Assembly (NCBI RefSeq): GCF_003058265.1
Contig: NZ_QBUK01000005.1
Coordinates: 62,001 to 126,000, forward strand
DNA length: 64,000 nucleotides
Origin: Flagellimonas amoyensis
GTDB lineage: Bacteria; Bacteroidota; Bacteroidia; Flavobacteriales; Flavobacteriaceae
Reading direction: 5' to 3'
Below are positions 59,192-64,000 of the stretch, piece by piece (the first letter of the stretch is position 1; each line of letters begins with the position of its first letter). Under the pieces are notes generated by a model, which was given only the letters and a program-made list of their open reading frames with translations, had not been told where the DNA came from and did no database searches. The position numbers and the translations under genes are program-made.

Positions 59192-60258
59192 AAAAGAAGA
59201 TATTGCTTTTTGTTGCCCTGACAGCTTTTCTAAAGATCAATGCACAAGATTCCGACACCAAGATCATTTTGATCACTTTGGACGGCTACCGTTGGCAAGA
59301 GCTCTTCACGGGTGCCGATTCCCTATTGATCGGCAATAAAACCTATGTTCACGAAATAGACGCATTGAAGGAGGCTTTTTGGAAAGAAACCCCCCAAGAG
59401 CGAAGAGAAGTTTTGATGCCCTTTTTCTGGACCCAAGTGTCCAAAATGGGCCAATTGCACGGCAACAGAGACTTGGGCAGCAAAGTGGACCTGACCAATA
59501 CCCTATGGTTTTCCTATCCGGGTTACAACGAAATCCTGACCGGGACCGCCGATGACAAGAATATCCGCAGCAATGACAAGGTACCCAACCCCAACACCAC
59601 CATTTTGGAGCGTTACAACAATACTCCGGAAGGGAAAGGCAAAGTGGCCGCCTTTGGCAGTTGGGATGTATTCCCGTCCATCATCAATGCGGAGCGTTCC
59701 GGGGTTCCTGTGAATGCCGGTTTTGAAACGGCCGCCGATAATCTCACCGAAAGGGAAAAATTCCTGAACCAACTTCAGGATCAAATTCCAAGCCCTTGGG
59801 GGAGCGTTCGTTTGGATGCCTTTACGCACCATTATGCCTTGGAACACATGAAAAAGGCGCATCCGAAGCTGGTATTTGTCTCTTATGGGGAAACGGATGA
59901 CTTTGCCCACGATGGCGATTATCAAGCGTATCTGAAATCGGCCCACAATACCGATGCCTTGATCAAAGAGCTTTGGGACTTTACCCAACAGGATGATTTT
60001 TATAAGGACCAAACCGTTTTTATCATCACTACCGACCACGGTAGGGGAACCGAACCTTTGGATACTTGGAGAGGACACGGGAGTGATATCAAAGGGGCCA
60101 ATGAGGTCTGGATGGTCACTTTTGGAAAAGGGGTCAAAGCCTTGGGCGAGGTAAAACAAGAAGAACAGTTGCATTCCAACCAGATTGCACCCACAATATT
60201 GAATCTATTGGACGTCCCTGTACCCAAAGAAATGGAAGGGTCGCTCCTAAAGCTTTAG
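59188..60258 (+). CDS. alkaline-phosphatase-superfamily hydrolase
   Basis: 356 residues. Signal peptide (MKKKILLFVALTAFLKINAQ). Catalytic pattern: 'LITLDGYRWQELFTGAD' (metal Asp), nucleophile Ser in 'FSYPGYNEILTG', 'SYGETDDFAHDGDYQAY' and 'ITTDHGRGTEPLDTWRGHGS' (metal ligands). A phosphoester or phosphonate-ester hydrolase of the type I phosphodiesterase/phosphopentomutase superfamily. The start overlaps the preceding stop by 4 bases. Last gene of the susC operon, closed by the palindrome at 60294. Confidence 0.9.
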   Translation: MKKKILLFVALTAFLKINAQDSDTKIILITLDGYRWQELFTGADSLLIGNKTYVHEIDALKEAFWKETPQERREVLMPFFWTQVSKMGQLHGNRDLGSKVDLTNTLWFSYPGYNEILTGTADDKNIRSNDKVPNPNTTILERYNNTPEGKGKVAAFGSWDVFPSIINAERSGVPVNAGFETAADNLTEREKFLNQLQDQIPSPWGSVRLDAFTHHYALEHMKKAHPKLVFVSYGETDDFAHDGDYQAYLKSAHNTDALIKELWDFTQQDDFYKDQTVFIITTDHGRGTEPLDTWRGHGSDIKGANEVWMVTFGKGVKALGEVKQEEQLHSNQIAPTILNLLDVPVPKEMEGSLLKL

Positions 60259-60293
60259 TTTAAGTAGGTTTTATTTCAGTTAATTAGTATGTT

Positions 60294-60323
60294 CAAGGCC
60301 CATACCTTAAGGTATGGGCCTTG
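60294..60323 (+). terminator. perfect 30-bp palindrome at the end of the susC operon
   Basis: CAAGGCCCATACCTT directly followed by its reverse complement AAGGTATGGGCCTTG. A 13-base stem would form in RNA. No T run follows, so it is a terminator or processing hairpin of a kind common after Bacteroidetes operons. It precedes the crp-type gene. Confidence 0.75.
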
Positions 60324-60395
60324 CAATTGATGGGAATGCGAAAACAGGGCATCTTTTTTTCAAAATGGTTACCTTAGGAGGGCGATTTCTACAAC

Positions 60396-61028
60396 ATGAA
60401 AGAAGAACTTTTAGAGACGTTCCGGGGACATTTTGAAAAACCGCTGATGGAGGAGATCCTTGAGGTTGGCAAACTAGTTGAAGTACCTGCGGGAGAGACC
60501 ATCATGGATATCGGTCAGTACATCAGGAGTATACCCCTACTGTTGTCCGGGGCCATAAAGGTCCTTAGGGAAGATGAGGAAGGCGACGAACTGCTTTTGT
60601 ACTATCTGGAACAAGGGGAGACCTGTTCGGTCACTATGGCCTGCTGTATGGGGCATACCAAGAGCGAGATCAGGGCCATTGCAGAGACCGATACCAGCAT
60701 TGTGATGATTCCCGTGCAGAAAATGGAAGAATGGATGGGCAAGTACAAAGGATGGCGCAACTACGTTTTCGAAAGCTACCACAACCGCCTGAACGAGTTG
60801 TTGCAGACCGTGGACAGTATTGCGTTCAAGAACTTGGACCAACGTTTGGTGGACTACCTCAAAAAGAAGGTGGAAGTCACCAACGACAACAAGATCCAGA
60901 GTACCCATCAGGAGATTGCCTATGACCTGCATACCTCTAGGGTCGTGGTTTCCAGATTGTTGAAAAAGCTCGAAAAAATGAAAAAACTGGTGCTACACAG
61001 AAGTTACATCCAAGTGGTGGACCTGTAA
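60396..61028 (+). CDS. Crp/Fnr-family transcriptional regulator
   Basis: 210 residues. A cyclic-nucleotide-binding-like beta roll (about 1-120, 'SIPLLLSGAIKVLREDEEGD') and a winged helix (about 145-210, 'STHQEIAYDLHTSRVVVSRL'). The effector site residues for cAMP are not conserved in an obvious way; a cluster 'SVTMACCMGHTKSE' has paired Cys that could sense thiol or sulfur state (inference). It directly precedes sulP, and a strong palindrome overlaps its stop codon, suggesting it activates sulP and the persulfide dioxygenase gene. Confidence 0.92.
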   Translation: MKEELLETFRGHFEKPLMEEILEVGKLVEVPAGETIMDIGQYIRSIPLLLSGAIKVLREDEEGDELLLYYLEQGETCSVTMACCMGHTKSEIRAIAETDTSIVMIPVQKMEEWMGKYKGWRNYVFESYHNRLNELLQTVDSIAFKNLDQRLVDYLKKKVEVTNDNKIQSTHQEIAYDLHTSRVVVSRLLKKLEKMKKLVLHRSYIQVVDL

Positions 61029-61076
61029 CTTTGTGCCCTAAGTTACCGTGGGTTGCCCTTGGGCTCCCTATTTTTG
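61025..61076 (+). promoter_or_regulatory. Crp-type operator and promoter before sulP
   Basis: GTAACTT-N8-AAGTTAC (61025-61046) is a perfect 22-bp palindrome of Crp/Fnr shape. The -7 element TATTTTTG lies at 61069-61076. The operator centre is about 45 bases upstream of the expected transcription start, as for a class II activator. The operator's left arm overlaps the crp stop codon. Confidence 0.7.
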
Positions 61077-61091
61077 CATAAAACCTACCGC

Positions 61092-62825
61092 ATGATCAAG
61101 AGGTTCTTTCCATTTTTAGCATGGATGGCCACATACAACAAGGCATTGCTGCGCGGGGACCTCACTGCGGGCCTTACCGTTGGAATCATGTTGGTGCCCC
61201 AGGGAATGGCCTATGCCATGATAGCGGGAATGCCCCCTATTTATGGACTATATGCCGCTTTGGTGCCCCAGTTGGTGTATGCCCTTATGGGAACGTCCCG
61301 ACAGTTGGCCGTGGGCCCTGTGGCCATGGATTCCTTGTTGGTCGCAACCGGCGTAGGTGCCCTGCGTTTGCTCAATGAAGAGGACTATGTGGCAGCCGTA
61401 CTTTTCTTGACGCTGCTCATTGGGGGGCTGCAACTTTTGATGGGCTTCTTCAGGATGGGTTTCTTTGTCAACTTTTTGTCCAAACCGGTCATCAGTGGGT
61501 TTACATCGGCCGCCGCTATTTTGATCAGCTTGGGACAATTGAACCATATATTGGGCACCAACTTTGCACAGACCAGCAGGGTACATGAACTGATCCCCAA
61601 TATCATCGGAAGTTTGGGGTATATCCACTGGCTTACCTTTGGACTTGGCGTGGGGTCCATCGCATTGATATTCCTGTTGAACAAGTTCAACAAAAAACTG
61701 CCAGTTCCCTTGCTGATGGTGGTGCTTGGTATCTTGGCCGTGGTGATTTTTGGTTTGGAGACCAAGGGAATCCACATTGTGGGCGATATTCCAAAAGGGC
61801 TTCCCGGTTTTCAGGCGCCCGAGTTCCAATGGGACAAGATGGGCCAACTGATGCCCATTGCCATCACCGTGGCATTGTTCGGGTTCATGGAGTCCGTCTC
61901 CATCGCCAAGACCATCGAGGAAAAACATCCGGAATACGAACTGGATCCCGATCAGGAACTTCGGGCACTGGGCCTTTCCAATGTTTTGGGGTCGTTTTTC
62001 CAGTCTTTTTCGGTCTCCGGAAGTTTCTCTAGGACAGCAGTGAACGATCAAGCCGGGGCCAAGACGGGAATGTCCCTGATCATTAGTACCCTGATTATTG
62101 CAGGGGTACTGCTCTTCCTGACCCCTTTGTTCTATAACCTGCCCGCGGTGATCTTGGGTGCCATCATCATCGTTTCCGTGATAGGACTTATCGATGTCCA
62201 ATACCCATTGGCCCTCTGGAAAAACAGGAAGGACGAGTTCCTGCTGCTGGCCGCCACTTTTTTGATGACGCTCTTTATCGGGTTGATGGAGGGAATCCTG
62301 TTCGGGGTATTGCTGTCCCTGATGCTGGTGGTGTATCGAATATCCAAACCGCACATGGCGGTCTTGGGAAGGATCAAGGGCACCAACTATTTCAAGAATA
62401 TCGACCGTTTCTCGGGGGATGTTGAAGTGGATGCCGACAAACTGGTCATACGGTTCGATGCCCAATTGTATTTCGGGAACAAGGATTATTTCAAAAAGCA
62501 ACTCTATCGGCAAATGGCGAAAAAGGGCCCCGTTCTGAAGTATATCATCCTGAATGCCGAACCCATCAATTATATAGACAGTAGTGCCTCGGCCATGTTG
62601 GAACGCATCATATTGGATTTTAGGCAAAGGGGTATCCATTTCATGATCGCTGCGGCCATAGGCCCCACAAGGGACATTCTGTACAGTAGTGGAATCGTCG
62701 ACATACTTGGGGAGGAAAACCTGTTTGTCCAGACCTTTGACGCGGTGGCTTCCTGTTCCGAAAAGAAGGAAAGGAGTGACATGCAAAAAAAGATAACATT
62801 GCAGTCCAAGACAAAGAGTTTGTAA
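61092..62825 (+). CDS. SulP-family anion (sulfate) permease with STAS domain
   Basis: 577 residues from the ATG at 61092 (MIKRFFPFLAWMATYNKALL); the earlier in-frame ATG at 61053 overlaps the promoter and is rejected. Sulfate-transporter domain with 'LTAGLTVGIMLVPQGMAYAM' and 'GMPPIYGLYAALVPQLVYAL' (the SulP signature), about 12-14 helices, and a C-terminal STAS domain (about 440-565, 'YIILNAEPINYIDSSASAML'). Probably moves sulfate or bicarbonate. Position between a Crp-type regulator and a persulfide dioxygenase favours sulfate or sulfite. Confidence 0.93.
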   Translation: MIKRFFPFLAWMATYNKALLRGDLTAGLTVGIMLVPQGMAYAMIAGMPPIYGLYAALVPQLVYALMGTSRQLAVGPVAMDSLLVATGVGALRLLNEEDYVAAVLFLTLLIGGLQLLMGFFRMGFFVNFLSKPVISGFTSAAAILISLGQLNHILGTNFAQTSRVHELIPNIIGSLGYIHWLTFGLGVGSIALIFLLNKFNKKLPVPLLMVVLGILAVVIFGLETKGIHIVGDIPKGLPGFQAPEFQWDKMGQLMPIAITVALFGFMESVSIAKTIEEKHPEYELDPDQELRALGLSNVLGSFFQSFSVSGSFSRTAVNDQAGAKTGMSLIISTLIIAGVLLFLTPLFYNLPAVILGAIIIVSVIGLIDVQYPLALWKNRKDEFLLLAATFLMTLFIGLMEGILFGVLLSLMLVVYRISKPHMAVLGRIKGTNYFKNIDRFSGDVEVDADKLVIRFDAQLYFGNKDYFKKQLYRQMAKKGPVLKYIILNAEPINYIDSSASAMLERIILDFRQRGIHFMIAAAIGPTRDILYSSGIVDILGEENLFVQTFDAVASCSEKKERSDMQKKITLQSKTKSL

Positions 62826-62865
62826 CTTTGGTGACTGTGCAGTACGCTGCACCCTATTAATTTTG

Positions 62866-64000
62866 ATGAAAAAATCAGAGGAGATGAAAATAGAACAGAT
62901 ATATACCGGATGTTTGGCGCAAGGCGCCTATTATATTGAAAGTGAAGGGGAAGCTGCCATTATAGATCCGCTTCGCGAAGTGGAACCCTATCTAAAAAGG
63001 GCCAAGGACGAAGGAGCCGTCATCAAGTATATTTTTGAGACCCATTTCCATGCCGATTTTGTGAGCGGTCACGTCACCCTTTCCAAGGAGACGGGCGCAC
63101 CGATCATTTATGGCCCAACGGCCCAACCCGCTTTTGAGGCCATTATTGCCAAGGATGGACAGGAGTTCCCTTTGGGAAAATTGACCATCAAGGTGTTGCA
63201 CACCCCAGGGCACACCATGGAAAGCACTACTTTTTTGCTGAAGGACGAATCAGGAAAGGACCATGCCATTTTTAGTGGGGATACCTTGTTTTTAGGAGAT
63301 GTAGGCCGTCCGGACCTGGCCCAGAAAGCGGCCCACATGACCCAAGAGGAGCTGGCCGGAACCCTGTTCGACAGCCTTCGTAGCAAGATTATGCCGTTGG
63401 CCGACGATGTGATCGTATATCCGGCCCACGGAGCCGGTTCCGCCTGCGGAAAGAACATGATGAAGGAAACGGTGGATACCTTGGGCAACCAGAAAAAGAT
63501 GAATTATGCCCTTAGGGCAGATATGACCCGAGAAGAATTCATCAAGGAAGTGACAGATGGCCTTTTGCCCCCCCCACAATACTTCCCCTTGAACGTAAAA
63601 ATGAACAAGGAGGGCTACGAAGATATCGACACCGTTCTGGAAAGAGGAACGCAGGCCCTGACACCAGAGGCTTTTGAAGCTGCTGCCAACGAAACAGGGG
63701 CCATAGTGCTGGATGTTCGCCATCAAGATGATTTTGCCAAAGGCCATGTGCCCCGCTCCATATTCATCGGCCTGGATGGAAGCTTTGCACCTTGGGTGGG
63801 CGCATTGATCGCCGATGTGAAGCAACCCATACTCCTCGTGACTCCTGAAGGCAGGGAGGAAGAGACCGTTACCCGACTTTCAAGGGTCGGTTTTGACCAT
63901 ACCTTGGGCTATCTGAAAGGAGGCATTTCGGCTTGGAAAGAAGCGGGCAAGGAAATCGATACGGTGGACAGCCTGAATGCTGGGCAGTTGAAAACCCTTA
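62866..64000 (+). CDS. persulfide dioxygenase-like MBL hydrolase fused to rhodanese, partial
   Basis: At least 378 residues, running off the right edge. Two in-frame ATGs are possible (62866 and 62884, the latter starting MKIEQIYTGCLAQGAYYI). Metallo-beta-lactamase domain with the iron site 'ETHFHADFVSGH' (HxHxD), 'HTPGHTMES' and 'SGDTLFLGDVGRPDL', as in ETHE1-type persulfide dioxygenases, which oxidise glutathione persulfide to sulfite. From about residue 265 a rhodanese-like domain follows ('AIVLDVRHQDDFAKGHVPRS', 'GYLKGGISAWKEAGKE'), and a second may continue beyond the edge. In this part the rhodanese Cys position appears as Thr-Pro (LLVTPEG), so it may be inactive. It is 40 bases after sulP. 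Confidence 0.9.
   Translation, partial: MKKSEEMKIEQIYTGCLAQGAYYIESEGEAAIIDPLREVEPYLKRAKDEGAVIKYIFETHFHADFVSGHVTLSKETGAPIIYGPTAQPAFEAIIAKDGQEFPLGKLTIKVLHTPGHTMESTTFLLKDESGKDHAIFSGDTLFLGDVGRPDLAQKAAHMTQEELAGTLFDSLRSKIMPLADDVIVYPAHGAGSACGKNMMKETVDTLGNQKKMNYALRADMTREEFIKEVTDGLLPPPQYFPLNVKMNKEGYEDIDTVLERGTQALTPEAFEAAANETGAIVLDVRHQDDFAKGHVPRSIFIGLDGSFAPWVGALIADVKQPILLVTPEGREEETVTRLSRVGFDHTLGYLKGGISAWKEAGKEIDTVDSLNAGQLKTL

Noticed and set aside
61248..62852. 534-codon open frame antisense to sulP
   Set aside because: It mirrors a clear SulP gene, has no recognisable domain and is rich in His/Gln as expected from reversed codons.

Overview
The window looks like a chromosomal segment of a marine flavobacterium (Bacteroidetes, Flavobacteriaceae; Muricauda/Allomuricauda-like is my best guess from general resemblance, not from a search). 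Reasons: a SusC/SusD pair, a TonB-dependent receptor with an N-terminal carboxypeptidase-like domain, a class of promoters with the Bacteroidetes -7 element TAnnTTTG, almost no Shine-Dalgarno sites, a carotenoid cyclase, and LytTR, DUF4097, DUF4421, DUF5690 and DUF2141 genes typical of the group.

Layout. 1-2272: the start of a TetR-controlled TolC-type efflux operon (running off the left edge) and an ECF sigma factor with a small membrane partner. 2562-4684: polyprenyl diphosphate synthase convergent with lycopene cyclase (isoprenoid/carotenoid). 4737-15057: metal homeostasis: a TonB receptor divergent from a DtxR/MntR regulator and a ZIP transporter across a perfect DtxR-type palindrome, then a CusB-like adaptor, a CusA/CzcA pump fused to its own TolC-like outer membrane domain, and a His-rich secreted protein. 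15182-19939: small envelope genes and a sigma / HEAT-repeat anti-sigma / two DUF4097 proteins operon. 20068-24941: feoA-feoB-Cys-rich Feo protein (with a probable DtxR site), a SCO copper chaperone and the RseP site-2 protease.

25120-39380: an integrative element of about 14.2 kb in the 3' half of tRNA-Asn(GTT). It is bounded by a 45-bp direct repeat (25152-25196 and 39298-39342), has paired integrase arm-type repeats just inside both ends, and a tyrosine recombinase at the right end. It brings its own transcription terminator to the restored tRNA. Its cargo is a SIR2-HerA anti-phage pair, an unknown gene followed by an in-frame gene fragment, a winged-helix membrane protein, a Panacea-type toxin-antitoxin pair, a protein with duplicated nucleotidyltransferase-like/HEPN modules next to an XRE regulator, and two secreted lipoproteins, one with an HExxH metalloprotease motif. 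A repeated 57-bp module with paired iterons and a decayed duplicate of a neighbouring gene sit around the toxin-antitoxin pair.

39471-49537: DUF4421 and PepSY proteins, YceI, a LytS/LytTR two-component system, a sodium:solute symporter. 45857-60258: the most interesting metabolic region, a SusCD-linked locus for an organophosphorus (probably aminophosphonate or aminoalkyl-phosphate) substrate: an inner membrane DUF5690 transporter, a TIGR03364-type FAD oxidoreductase, a phosphonatase-like HAD hydrolase, a divergent XRE-cupin regulator, SusC, SusD, two alkaline-phosphatase-superfamily enzymes (one with a PA14-like C-terminus), a class III aminotransferase-fold enzyme (PbfA / phospholyase type) and a purple-acid-phosphatase-like enzyme. 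60396-64000: a Crp/Fnr regulator, a SulP anion permease and a persulfide-dioxygenase/rhodanese fusion (running off the right edge), with a strong Crp-type palindrome before sulP: a sulfur-handling unit.
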